A stretch of DNA of 64,000 nucleotides from Pyruvatibacter sp. (GTDB taxonomy: Bacteria; Pseudomonadota; Alphaproteobacteria; CGMCC-115125). How positions within the stretch are numbered: position 1 is the first letter of the stretch; each line of letters opens with the position of its first letter. The translations under genes and the position numbers were made by a program. The notes beneath the pieces were generated by a model. That model did no database searches. It was given only the letters and a program-made list of their open reading frames with translations, and was not told the DNA's origin. This document shows, piece by piece, positions 26,090 through 34,216 of this stretch. The stretch is taken from assembly GCF_040219635.1 (NCBI RefSeq), contig NZ_JAVJSC010000004.1:372001-436000 (forward strand), written 5' to 3'.

Positions 26090-26848
26090 ATGGCTGCTCC
26101 AGCTGAACCGGGCGCGTTTCCAGTAGATCCCATGCACCAGTACGAGATCGTGCGGCTGTTGCCGATCGAGCTGTTTGGCTTTGATGCGTCATTCACCAAT
26201 TCCGCCATGTGGATGGTCGCGGCGATTACGGCGATTTCGGTCTTCATGATTTTCTCGGTCTCGTCGCGCGCGCTGGTTCCCGGCCGCTGGCAGTCGATGG
26301 CCGAACTCTCCTACGAGTTTGTGGCTAACATGCTGCGGCAGAACACCGGCAACGAAGGCCAGCCGTTCTTCCCGTTTGTTTTCTCGCTGTTCATGTTCAT
26401 TTTGTTTGCCAACATGTTTGGCCTGCTGCCCTACTCGTTCACGGTGACGAGCCACATCATTGTCACCTTTGCGATGGCGATTTTTGTGATTGGCGGCATC
26501 ACGCTTCTGGGACTGTACAAGCACGGGCTTGGCTGGTTCCGGCTGTTCGTGCCGTCCGGTGTGCCGATCATTCTGCTGCCGCTCATCACCATCATTGAAA
26601 TGATTTCCTATCTCACCCGGCCTTTGAGCCTTTCGGTCCGGCTGTTCGCCAACATGCTGGCGGGCCACACCATGCTCAAGGTGTTTGCCGGGTTTGCCAT
26701 CATGCTCGGCGCCTGGGGCGGCTGGGCACCTCTCGCCTTTATGGTGGCGTTCACGGGGCTGGAAGTGCTGGTGGCATTTCTGCAGGCCTATGTGTTTGCC
26801 ATTCTCACCTGCATCTACCTCAACGATGCGCTGCACGTTCATCACTGA
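26090..26848 (+). CDS. atpB: ATP synthase F0 subunit a
   Basis: Subunit a forms the proton half-channels next to the c ring. The 252-aa protein has several membrane spans and the essential Arg in LSVRLFANMLAGH, equivalent to aArg210 of E. coli. The C-terminal span (EVLVAFLQAYVFAILTCIYL) carries the conserved Glu and Gln side. It is the second gene of the F0 operon, 42 bp after atpI. Everything seen matches a proton-type enzyme. Confidence 0.97.
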   Translation: MAAPAEPGAFPVDPMHQYEIVRLLPIELFGFDASFTNSAMWMVAAITAISVFMIFSVSSRALVPGRWQSMAELSYEFVANMLRQNTGNEGQPFFPFVFSLFMFILFANMFGLLPYSFTVTSHIIVTFAMAIFVIGGITLLGLYKHGLGWFRLFVPSGVPIILLPLITIIEMISYLTRPLSLSVRLFANMLAGHTMLKVFAGFAIMLGAWGGWAPLAFMVAFTGLEVLVAFLQAYVFAILTCIYLNDALHVHH

Positions 26849-26926
26849 TCGGGCGTATCACTACTCGGTTTGACTTCACCGGCCGTCACTGAAGACCGTC
26901 GGCAACATTTCTAAGGAGACTTCGAC

Positions 26927-27154
26927 ATGGAAGCGGAAGCTGCAAAATACATTGGTGCCGGTATTGCCTGCATCGCCCTTGCCGGTGCCGGTCTTGGTAT
27001 TGGTAACATCTTCGGTAACTACCTTGCCGGCGCTCTGCGCAACCCGGCAGCGGCCCAGGGCCAGTTCCCCAACCTTCTGCTCGGCTTTGCCCTTGCTGAA
27101 GCCACGGGTCTGTTCGGCCTCGTTGTCGCAATGATGCTGCTGTTCGTGGTCTAA
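26927..27154 (+). CDS. atpE: ATP synthase F0 subunit c
   Basis: This 75-aa hairpin protein forms the rotating c ring. Two hydrophobic helices flank a polar loop with the conserved Arg-Asn-Pro at residues 38-40. The proton-carrying carboxylate is Glu58 in FALAEATGL. I see no sodium-type ligand signature. An AAGGAG ribosome-binding site precedes the ATG. Its position between subunits a and b' is the usual alphaproteobacterial order. Confidence 0.97.
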   Translation: MEAEAAKYIGAGIACIALAGAGLGIGNIFGNYLAGALRNPAAAQGQFPNLLLGFALAEATGLFGLVVAMMLLFVV

Positions 27155-27205
27155 GACTGCACTTCGCAGTTTCCAGACCATCAGCATACGGAAAGGTTCG
27201 TGAGC

Positions 27206-27835
27206 ATGGCCGATACGTCCATGACCTCTGACTACGAGACGCCAATCATCCTTGCTCAAAACACAGCGGGTGAAACAAGCGTGCTTGTCATTGGTGAGCA
27301 GGCAGAAGCAGGGCTTGGCATTGCAATGGATGATGCACAGTCCGGCGGTATGCCTCAGCTCGACTTTTCCACCTTTGCACCGCAGTTGATATGGCTGCTG
27401 CTGACGTTTGGCGTGCTCTATTTCCTGATGTCGCGCGTGGCTCTGCCGCGCGTGGCACAGGCGCTGGAAATCCGGCGGGACCGGATCGCCAACGATCTGG
27501 ACCAGGCCGCACAGTTCAAGGCTGAAACGGACGCTGCCATTGAGGGCTACGAAACGGCGCTGGCGGAAGCCCGTGCCAAGGCCCATCAGATTGCGTCTGA
27601 CACCCGCGAGGAGCTGGGTCGCGAGACCGATGCCCTTCGTGACAAGCTGGAAGCAGAACTGGACCAGAAGCTGGAAGCAGCAGAAGCCCGGATCACTGCC
27701 ACCAAAACCGACGCCATGAGCAATGTGCGCGGCATAGCGGCTGATGTTGCCGCTGCCGTTGTGGCACAGCTTGGCATTTCCGGCGTTGATGCTGCGAAGG
27801 TTTCGCAGGCGGTTGACGCGGAACTGAAGGGCTAG
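27206..27835 (+). CDS. atpF2: ATP synthase F0 subunit b'
   Basis: Subunit b' is one of the two unlike peripheral-stalk chains found in alphaproteobacteria and phototrophs. The 209-aa product has an unusually long soluble N-terminus (about 55 residues), then one membrane span (LIWLLLTFGVLYFLMSRV), then a long charged coiled coil. The ATG at 27206 sits nine bases after GAAAGG and is preferred over a GTG at 27200. It is followed 15 bp later by the b subunit gene. Confidence 0.92.
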   Translation: MADTSMTSDYETPIILAQNTAGETSVLVIGEQAEAGLGIAMDDAQSGGMPQLDFSTFAPQLIWLLLTFGVLYFLMSRVALPRVAQALEIRRDRIANDLDQAAQFKAETDAAIEGYETALAEARAKAHQIASDTREELGRETDALRDKLEAELDQKLEAAEARITATKTDAMSNVRGIAADVAAAVVAQLGISGVDAAKVSQAVDAELKG

Positions 27836-27850
27836 AGGAGCCAAAGCATC

Positions 27851-28345
27851 ATGTTGTCGCTTTTTTCCGATAGCAGTTTCATTACTGCCATTTCGTTTTT
27901 TGGCTTTGTCGGGCTGCTGCTGTATTTCGGCGTTGCCGGGCGCATCACGTCGGCGCTTGATGCGCGCGCTGATGCCATCAAGACCGAGCTGGAAGAAGCC
28001 CGCAAGCTGCGCGAAGAAGCGCAGGCCCTGCTGGCCCAGTATCAGCGCAAGCAGCGCGACGCCGAGGAAGAGGCGCAGGAAATCGTGTCGCAGGCACGCC
28101 ACGAGGCCGAACGTCTGGCTGCTGAAACAAAAGTAAAACTCGATGAGCAGGTGGCACGGCGCACAGCCCTTGCCGAACAGAAAATTGCCATGGCTGAATC
28201 ACAGGCCATGAAGGATGTCCGCGACGCTGCAACGGAAGTGGCCATTGCGGCCGCCGCCAAAGTGCTGGCCGAAACCAGCGATGATGCCCGTCAGGACGCC
28301 CTCATAAATGACAGCCTGGATCAGGTGCGCCAGCGTCTCGTTTAG
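27851..28345 (+). CDS. atpF: ATP synthase F0 subunit b
   Basis: The second peripheral-stalk chain, 164 aa. One N-terminal membrane span (FITAISFFGFVGLLLYFGV) is followed by an Ala/Glu/Arg-rich coiled coil that reaches F1 and holds the stator still. It is the last gene of the operon, since an intrinsic terminator follows 26 bp after its stop. The F1 genes (atpHAGDC) must lie elsewhere, the split arrangement typical of alphaproteobacteria. Confidence 0.96.
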   Translation: MLSLFSDSSFITAISFFGFVGLLLYFGVAGRITSALDARADAIKTELEEARKLREEAQALLAQYQRKQRDAEEEAQEIVSQARHEAERLAAETKVKLDEQVARRTALAEQKIAMAESQAMKDVRDAATEVAIAAAAKVLAETSDDARQDALINDSLDQVRQRLV

Positions 28346-28371
28346 GCAGGGTTGCAGCAACCGAGTAAAAC

Positions 28372-28398
28372 GCCCCGCCCTCATCGGCGGGGCTTTTT
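28372..28398 (+). terminator. Intrinsic terminator of the atp F0 operon
   Basis: A perfect 8-bp GC stem (GCCCCGCC paired with GGCGGGGC, loop of six) is followed directly by five Ts. Confidence 0.93.
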
Positions 28399-28459
28399 GT
28401 TGACCACGGTGTGCGCTGAAACACCATCTGGAAGGATGGTCTCGCGGCCAGCGCATCCT

Positions 28460-28564
28460 GGATCCTCCGGTCAAGCCGGAGGATGGTAGTTTGGCGGTGG
28501 CGTTAGGCCTTGTGCTTTTCAACAACGATAGAACCCCGCCATCCTCCGGCTTGACCGGGGATCC
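28460..28564. repeat. Inverted pair of REP palindromes without a gene
   Basis: Arms at 28460-28486 and 28539-28564 are reverse complements apart from one indel. Each contains the CCTCCGGCTTGACC-type core seen in the GIY-YIG cassette, here ending in GGATCC on the outside and CCATCC on the inside. The spacer is 52 bp, close to the spacing of the two modules in each cassette flank. Confidence 0.9.
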
Positions 28565-28573
28565 ACGCGGCGG

Positions 28574-29134
28574 CTAAACGGCCTCAATGGTTAGTTCGGG
28601 CCACATGCCTTGCCATCGCGCGCACTTGGCAGCGTAGTGCTCGGCTAAAAAGTTGGCACTCGCGTTCGGGCGAATGCGCAACTGCGCCATGTCGTCGAGG
28701 CCATCAGGCGCATAGATGCGCTGCTGTCCGTCAAGCGACACGCCGACCTTGCAGGCGATCGCCAGAAAGCGATCAATGCCCTCGCAGGCGGAAGACAGCG
28801 GCGCGTAGTCGATGCCGAAATGATCTTTGTACCAAAGGTGCACGCGTGCCTGATTGCGCACCTCGATACTGATGTCGAGATCCTGGAACAGGTCTGCCGC
28901 ACGGCGTATCTGCTCGTCCTCCGCTTCGTAGGATGTGTCGCGATCAAAATAGAAAATGTCATAGTCCTTGATACCGTGTCCGGCGGGCCGGTCTGTCAGC
29001 GCGTTCCAGACGGTCTGAAACAGGCTGCCTGAGACCAGCCACGCATCAGCAAGACCAAGCGTCGGCGCACGATGCAGAATGGCAGCATTGGCCGGGTTTC
29101 TTTGAATGAGGGTGAGAAAGTCGGCGTCGGTCAC
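28574..29134 (-). CDS. Nucleotidyltransferase family protein (COG3575-like)
   Basis: A 186-aa protein of the NTP_transf_6 type, a nucleotidyltransferase-fold family of unknown substrate. The opening LIQRNPANAAILHRAPTLGL and the metal-site-like motif KDYDIFYFDRDTSYEAED (about residues 56-73) are characteristic. It probably transfers a nucleotidyl group, but no acceptor is known. The start is a GTG at 29134 with only a weak ribosome-binding site. It stands alone between two REP pairs (28460-28564 and 29176-29325), so both ends are bordered by repeats. Confidence 0.8.
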   Translation of the reverse strand: MTDADFLTLIQRNPANAAILHRAPTLGLADAWLVSGSLFQTVWNALTDRPAGHGIKDYDIFYFDRDTSYEAEDEQIRRAADLFQDLDISIEVRNQARVHLWYKDHFGIDYAPLSSACEGIDRFLAIACKVGVSLDGQQRIYAPDGLDDMAQLRIRPNASANFLAEHYAAKCARWQGMWPELTIEAV

Positions 29135-29175
29135 TTTCAGACCTTACGCCGATTCTTTCTTGTACCAGCCCACTG

Positions 29176-29325
29176 CCGTATCCCCGGGCTTGACCCGGGG
29201 CCTACTCGCATTTGCGACCCTGCACCTAGGATTTGAGCACCGCCCGAAGCAACACCAAATGCACTCTCAGTGGCTTTTCCCTGCAGATCAGCGAGTGGAC
29301 CCCGGGTCAAGCCCGGGGATACGGG
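29176..29325. repeat. Inverted pair of long REP-like palindromes
   Basis: Arms at 29176-29209 and 29291-29324 are 34 bp, with only two mismatches when one is reverse-complemented, around an 81-bp spacer. The cores read CCCCGGGCTTGACCCGGGG, with the outer flank CCGTAT and the inner flank ACTCGC. The arms match the type found at 13071-13168. Confidence 0.92.
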
Positions 29326-29367
29326 AATGAGGCGAAGCGCCATTACTACTGCTCGAGCGCGCTACCC

Positions 29368-30885
29368 CTATTCCGCTGCCTGCGCCGGGGCTGGTGGTGT
29401 CCAGCGCAGCACCGGGTTGCGGGCGGCGGTGGTTTCATCAAGGCGGCGGCGTGGTGTGAGTTCGGGGGCGTTCTTGAAGCGTTGCGTATCGCCGGCTTTT
29501 GCAGCTTTGGCAAGATCCAACATGCAGCCGATGAACTCGTCCAATGTCTCCTTGGACTCGGTTTCCGTTGGCTCAATCAGCATCGCGCCATGCACAACAA
29601 GCGGGAAATAGACCGTCATCGGGTGGTAGCCCTCGTCGATCATTGCCTTGGCAAAGTCCAGCGTCTCAATGCCGGTTCCCTTGAGGAAGCGATCATCGAA
29701 CAGTGCCTCGTGCATACACGGACCCTCAAAGCTCGCCGTCATTTCGCTCTTGAGGGTTTCCAGCACGTAGTTGGCGTTCAGCACGGCGTCTTCGGCCACT
29801 TGCCGCAGACCATCCGAGCCGTGGCTCATCATGTAGGACAGCGCGCGGACGAACATGCCCATCTGGCCGTGGAAGGCGACCATGCGGCCAAACGGCGTTG
29901 CGTCTGACGATGCGTCGTCCTCCACCAGCCGCAGACCTTTTGCATCGCTCACCACATAAGGCAGCGGCGCGAAGGGGGCCAGGGCATCCGAGAACACTAC
30001 AGGGCCTGCACCGGGACCACCGCCGCCATGAGGTGTGGAAAATGTCTTGTGCAGGTTGATGTGCATGGCATCCACGCCCAGATCGCCCGGCTTCACGCGG
30101 CCGACAATGGCGTTGAAGTTGGCGCCGTCGCAATAAAAATAGCCGCCTGCCTCGTGAACGGCATCGGCAATTTTGCGGATGTCACGTTCGAACAGGCCGC
30201 AGGTGTTGGGGTTGGTGAGCATGATGCCCGCAACGTCCGGGCCGAGCTTGGCCTCGAAGGCTGCAAGGTCCACGCGGCCTTCGTCGGTGGCTGGAATGGC
30301 GTCAACGGTAAAGCCGCAGGCTGCCGCCGTTGCCGGGTTTGTGCCGTGGGCACTTTCAGGCACCAGAATGCGGGTGCGGGTGGCTGCTTCGCCCCGCGCT
30401 TCAAGGGCTGCGCGCATGGCCATGATGCCGCACAGCTCACCGTGGGCACCTGCCTTGGGCGACATGGCGACGGCAGGCATCCCGGTAAGCTCCATCAGCC
30501 AGCGGGCCAGTTCGTGCATGAGTTCGAGCGCGCCGGGCACAGTGGATTGCGGCTGCAGCGGGTGCACGTCCGCAAAGCCCGGAAGGCGCGCCATTTTTTC
30601 GTTGAGGCGCGGGTTGTGCTTCATGGTGCATGAGCCCAGCGGATAAAAGCCTGCGTCAATGGCATAGTTCTTCTGTGACATGCGCACGAAATGGCGGACC
30701 ACTTCAGGCTCTGACAGACCGGGAAGGCCAACGGCCCCCTTGCGTTCAAGGCCGCCAAGGCGTGACGCCACACCGTCGGGTTCGGGCAGGTCCACGCCGC
30801 AGGCACCCTCGCGGCCGCGCTCGAAAATCAGCTGCTCTTCGTGGTCAAGACCGCGATGGCCGGTGAATGTTGTTTTACTGCTCAT
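29368..30885 (-). CDS. gcvPB: Glycine dehydrogenase (decarboxylating) subunit 2
   Basis: One half of the two-subunit P protein, which decarboxylates glycine with PLP and passes the aminomethyl group to lipoylated GcvH. The 505-aa subunit carries the PLP-binding Lys in MHINLHKTFSTPHGGGGPG (near residue 275) and the conserved YPLGSCTMKHNPR block near residue 80. It is the last gene of the gcvT-H-PA-PB operon, and its ATG overlaps the gcvPA stop by four bases. Transcription should be controlled by the glycine riboswitch upstream of gcvT. Confidence 0.97.
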   Translation of the reverse strand: MSSKTTFTGHRGLDHEEQLIFERGREGACGVDLPEPDGVASRLGGLERKGAVGLPGLSEPEVVRHFVRMSQKNYAIDAGFYPLGSCTMKHNPRLNEKMARLPGFADVHPLQPQSTVPGALELMHELARWLMELTGMPAVAMSPKAGAHGELCGIMAMRAALEARGEAATRTRILVPESAHGTNPATAAACGFTVDAIPATDEGRVDLAAFEAKLGPDVAGIMLTNPNTCGLFERDIRKIADAVHEAGGYFYCDGANFNAIVGRVKPGDLGVDAMHINLHKTFSTPHGGGGPGAGPVVFSDALAPFAPLPYVVSDAKGLRLVEDDASSDATPFGRMVAFHGQMGMFVRALSYMMSHGSDGLRQVAEDAVLNANYVLETLKSEMTASFEGPCMHEALFDDRFLKGTGIETLDFAKAMIDEGYHPMTVYFPLVVHGAMLIEPTETESKETLDEFIGCMLDLAKAAKAGDTQRFKNAPELTPRRRLDETTAARNPVLRWTPPAPAQAAE

Positions 30886-32228
30886 GACAGAACCTCGGTA
30901 AGCGCTGCGGCATAGGCTGCGCGGTCAGCATCCGTGTTGACTTCAGTTGCGGCGACAATAATCAGATCACTGACCGATTTATCATCGGGCATCAGCCGTG
31001 ACGCGGGCACACCGCCCAGCACGCCTTTTTCGGCAAGAGCCTCAATCACCTGCGCGGCAGGTTTAGGTGTCCGCACTGTGAACTCATTGAAGAATGCTGG
31101 TGTCAGCACGTCTGCACCGGGTACGGCAGACAACGCGTCCGCCAGCTTGATGGCGCTTTCGTGATTGAGGGCGGCAAGGCGGGTGAAGCCTTTTTCGCCC
31201 AGCAGGGCCAGATGAATGGTGAAAGCCAGGCAGCACAGACCCGAGTTTGTGCAGATGTTGCTGGTGGCTTTCTCACGGCGAATATGTTGTTCGCGGGTAG
31301 AGAGTGTCAGCACATAGCCGCGCTTGCCATCCGCATCCACGGTTTCACCGGCCAGACGGCCCGGCATCTGACGCACGTATTTCTGGCGGGTGGCGAACAG
31401 ACCCACATACGGCCCGCCGAAATTAAGCGCGTTGCCGATGGACTGGCCTTCGGCCACCACAATATCTGCCCCCATCTCGCCGGGGGTCTTGAGGGCACCC
31501 ATGGAAATGATTTCGGGAATGGCGACAATCATCAATGCGCCTTGGGCGTGCGCCGCAGCAGCAATGTCGGTCAGATCGCGCACATTGCCGAAAAAGTCCG
31601 GGTACTGAACGACGACGCAGGACGTGTCGTCGTCGATCCGGCCTGCAATGTCTTCAGCACTGGTCGGCGCGGCATCCAGCGCAACAACACCATCGCCTGC
31701 AAACCGGGCCGATGTCTCAATTACGGCGCGGTAATGCGGGTGCAGGTTGCCCGACAGCAGCGCCTTGTTGCGGCGGGTCACGCGGTGCGCCATCTGCACG
31801 GCTTCGCCACACGCGGTCGAGCCGTCATACATGGAGGCGTTGGCCACATCCATGCCGGTCAGCAGGGCTACCTGGGTTTGAAACTCGAACAGATATTGCA
31901 GCGTGCCCTGCGAGATTTCCGGCTGGTAAGGCGTGTAGGAGGTCAAAAACTCCGAGCGCTGGATCAGGTGATCCACCGAGGCGGGCACGTGGTGCTTGTA
32001 GGCGCCACAGCCAACGAAAAACGGCACGCTTCCCGCGCTCGTGTTTTTAGCGGCCATGGCAGACAAAGCGCGCTCGACCTCAAGTTCGCCCTGGTGAGGC
32101 GGCAGATCAAATGTGTGCTTGATGCGCGCGGCTTCCGGCACATCAATGAACAGATCATCAATGCTTTTGGCACCAATGACGCCGAGCATCTGCTGGCGGT
32201 CGTCCGCCGTGAGGGGAAGGTAACGCAT
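30882..32228 (-). CDS. gcvPA: Glycine dehydrogenase (decarboxylating) subunit 1
   Basis: The other half of the P protein, 448 aa. It opens with RYLPLTADDRQQMLGVIGAKSIDDLF and contains SYTPYQPEISQGTLQ and NASMYDGSTACGEAV, standard for GcvPA. It pairs with GcvPB to make the active decarboxylase. The ATG at 32228 shares one base with the gcvH stop (TGATG), so translation is coupled; a TTG one codon earlier is less likely. Confidence 0.97.
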   Translation of the reverse strand: MRYLPLTADDRQQMLGVIGAKSIDDLFIDVPEAARIKHTFDLPPHQGELEVERALSAMAAKNTSAGSVPFFVGCGAYKHHVPASVDHLIQRSEFLTSYTPYQPEISQGTLQYLFEFQTQVALLTGMDVANASMYDGSTACGEAVQMAHRVTRRNKALLSGNLHPHYRAVIETSARFAGDGVVALDAAPTSAEDIAGRIDDDTSCVVVQYPDFFGNVRDLTDIAAAAHAQGALMIVAIPEIISMGALKTPGEMGADIVVAEGQSIGNALNFGGPYVGLFATRQKYVRQMPGRLAGETVDADGKRGYVLTLSTREQHIRREKATSNICTNSGLCCLAFTIHLALLGEKGFTRLAALNHESAIKLADALSAVPGADVLTPAFFNEFTVRTPKPAAQVIEALAEKGVLGGVPASRLMPDDKSVSDLIIVAATEVNTDADRAAYAAALTEVLS

Positions 32229-32605
32229 CAATCGAGCTCCGCCAGATAGGTTTTGTACTCGTCTTCGGACATCAGTTTTTCGAGTTCGCTGGTGTTGCTC
32301 AGCCTGAGCTTGACGAACCAGCCGCTGCCCATTGCGTCGTCATTGACGCCGGCAGGCGCATCCGCCAGCCCGTCATTGATTTCGATAACTTCGCCGGAGA
32401 CCGGCGCATAGACCTCAGAGGCCGCCTTGACCGATTCGACAACGGCAGCCTCGTCGCCCTGCCCCACGGTTTTGCCGATGTCGGGCAGTTCCACATATAC
32501 AACGTCGCCCAGTTGCTCCTGCGCGTAATCGGTAATGCCCACGGTGGCGGTATCGCCTTCAACGCGCACCCATTCGTGGTCCTTGGTGTATTTGATATCA
32601 GCCAT
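32228..32605 (-). CDS. gcvH: Glycine cleavage system H protein
   Basis: The 125-aa lipoyl carrier that shuttles the aminomethyl group among P, T and L proteins. The lipoylated Lys is Lys60 in VVESVKAASEVYAP. The usual opening KYTKDHEWV and the ending EYKTYLAEL are present. It lies 8 bp after gcvT and is coupled to gcvPA. The L protein (lipoamide dehydrogenase) is not in the window and is normally supplied by a 2-oxo acid dehydrogenase operon. Confidence 0.98.
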   Translation of the reverse strand: MADIKYTKDHEWVRVEGDTATVGITDYAQEQLGDVVYVELPDIGKTVGQGDEAAVVESVKAASEVYAPVSGEVIEINDGLADAPAGVNDDAMGSGWFVKLRLSNTSELEKLMSEDEYKTYLAELD

Positions 32606-32613
32606 GTCGATTC

Positions 32614-33759
32614 CTATTTTGCGTAGCGATGGGGCGCGAAGGGCAACCTGGCCACATGCGCGGTGCGCGGCTTGCCACGCACAATGAGATCAAGAGAAGT
32701 GCCTACCTTGGCGTGCGCTAAGGCCACATAGCCCATGGCGACGGGGCCGTCTGTGGTGGGGCCAAAGCCGCCGGAGGTGATTTCGCCCACCGCCGCGCCT
32801 GCCACCTGTATTTCGGTGTGGCCGCGCGCGGGGGCCTTGCCGTCGGGCAGAATGCCGACGCGCTTGCGCGACGGGCCATCGGCAAGCTCCCTGAGAATAC
32901 GCTCCGCACCCGGAAAATCTCCGGCCACACGGCGGTGTTTGGGAATGACCCAGGCAATGGAGGCTTCAACGGGCGAGGTTGTTTCGTCAATGTCATTGCC
33001 GTAGAGACAAAGCCCGGCCTCAAGACGCAGGCTGTCGCGGGCACCAAGGCCGATCGGCTCCACTTCATCATGCGCCAGCAGCGCGCGAGCCATCGTCTGC
33101 GCGTGGGCAGCCGGTACGGAGATTTCAACGCCGTCTTCGCCGGTATAGCCCGAACGGCTGACGTGGCAGTCGATGCTTTGCCCCCCGACAACAAACTCCG
33201 CGCTTGTGGCGCTCATGAAAGTAAGGTCAGCGGCCTGGGGGCAATGACGCGCCATTACCTCAACTGCCGCTGGCCCCTGAAGGGCAAGCAGCGCACGTTC
33301 AGTGGCCGGAGCCAGCGTAACACCTTGTGGCAGGCACGACGCGATGTGCGCGTAGTCAACATCCTTGCGCGAGGCATTGACCACCAGAAACAGGCGGCCA
33401 TCGTCATCGGCTGATGCTGAACGCGCGACCATCAGGTCATCGATGATGCCACCGTCGTCGGTGAGGAGAACTGTGTAACGCTGCTGGCCGCGCGCAAGGC
33501 CCCGCATGTCACCGGGCACCAGGGCTTCGAGCGCGCGCGCCGTGGTCTCATGGTCCGGCCCTTCAAGAAACGCCTGCCCCATGTGCGAAACATCAAACAG
33601 ACCGGCTTTGGCACGGGTGTGGTTGTGTTCGCCAAGCACGCCGAGCGGATATTGCACCGGCATATCGTAGCCTGCGAAGGGGACCATTTTGGCCCCCAGC
33701 TCCACATGCAGCGAATGCAGGGGAGTTGTTTTCAGATCGTGAGAAGAACCATCAGCCAC
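32614..33759 (-). CDS. gcvT: Glycine cleavage system T protein (aminomethyltransferase)
   Basis: The T protein releases ammonia and passes the one-carbon unit to tetrahydrofolate. The product is about 381 aa. It shows the N-terminal LKTTPLHSLHVELGAKMVPFAGYDMPVQY, the FDVSHMGQ motif and the folate-site ALQGPAAVEVM region. I chose the GTG at 33759 (second residue Ala, then Asp-Gly-Ser-Ser) by family resemblance; the ribosome-binding site is weak. An ATG at 33813 is possible. Starts beyond 33835 lie inside the riboswitch and are rejected. Confidence 0.95.
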   Translation of the reverse strand: MADGSSHDLKTTPLHSLHVELGAKMVPFAGYDMPVQYPLGVLGEHNHTRAKAGLFDVSHMGQAFLEGPDHETTARALEALVPGDMRGLARGQQRYTVLLTDDGGIIDDLMVARSASADDDGRLFLVVNASRKDVDYAHIASCLPQGVTLAPATERALLALQGPAAVEVMARHCPQAADLTFMSATSAEFVVGGQSIDCHVSRSGYTGEDGVEISVPAAHAQTMARALLAHDEVEPIGLGARDSLRLEAGLCLYGNDIDETTSPVEASIAWVIPKHRRVAGDFPGAERILRELADGPSRKRVGILPDGKAPARGHTEIQVAGAAVGEITSGGFGPTTDGPVAMGYVALAHAKVGTSLDLIVRGKPRTAHVARLPFAPHRYAK

Positions 33760-33834
33760 TGGGTATTTGCTTTCGACAGACTCATGAGACCGCCCGCCCC
33801 CGGCGCTCAACATAAAGAGCCAATGGCAAAGCGC

Positions 33835-34079
33835 CCCCTCTGTCGAAAAACCTGAGAGATTCACCCAACCTGAAGCGATGTGCTGTAACCGGCACAAGCC
33901 TCGGTGGCGGGCTTACTCCTTCGGTGAGCGTCGCAAAATGACCTGCGCACTGCTTTCCAGAGTGTCATCCCCACGCGGTCCCTGGTGCCTGAGAGTTTCC
34001 GGGGCGGTTGCTCCTTCGGCGCCTTTGGGCAGGTGTTCAAACATGAAACCACCCACCCGCCAGTCTCTCCCGCGCGGGT
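33835..34079 (-). promoter_or_regulatory. Tandem glycine riboswitch controlling the gcv operon
   Basis: On the minus strand two glycine aptamers follow each other. The first (about 34079-33970) has GCGGGAGAGA, the conserved GCCGAAGGAGCAA and the closing AACTCTCAGGCACC. The second (about 33964-33836) has ACTCTGGAAAG, CACCGAAGGAGTAAG and AATCTCTCAGG. This is the known tandem architecture, which in most gcv operons turns expression on when glycine is abundant. The remaining ~75 bases before gcvT would be the expression platform. Confidence 0.93.
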
Positions 34080-34216
34080 TAGGCTGACCGATGCGATGAT
34101 AGGGAGGCGCGGGCAGGAGTCAACGAAGCCAACTCAATATGAGCAACAAAGCTGGGGATATGTGGCACCAGCGCCGCGCGTTTTGGCGGCGCCCATGCCG
34201 GCACGATGCATGATGA

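Noticed and set aside
26876..28102. A 408-aa minus-strand frame across atpE and atpF'
   Set aside because: It is antisense to well-identified ATP synthase genes and shows no domain.
13071..29325. REP pairs considered as a CRISPR array
   Set aside because: The arms are inverted rather than direct, scattered, and there are no regular spacers or cas genes.
31161..32249. A 362-aa plus-strand frame opposite gcvPA
   Set aside because: Shadow of a real gene in GC-rich sequence; no ribosome-binding site or motif.
33760..33897. N-terminal extension of gcvT
   Set aside because: Beyond 33835 it would be encoded by the second glycine aptamer, and the residues do not match GcvT proteins.
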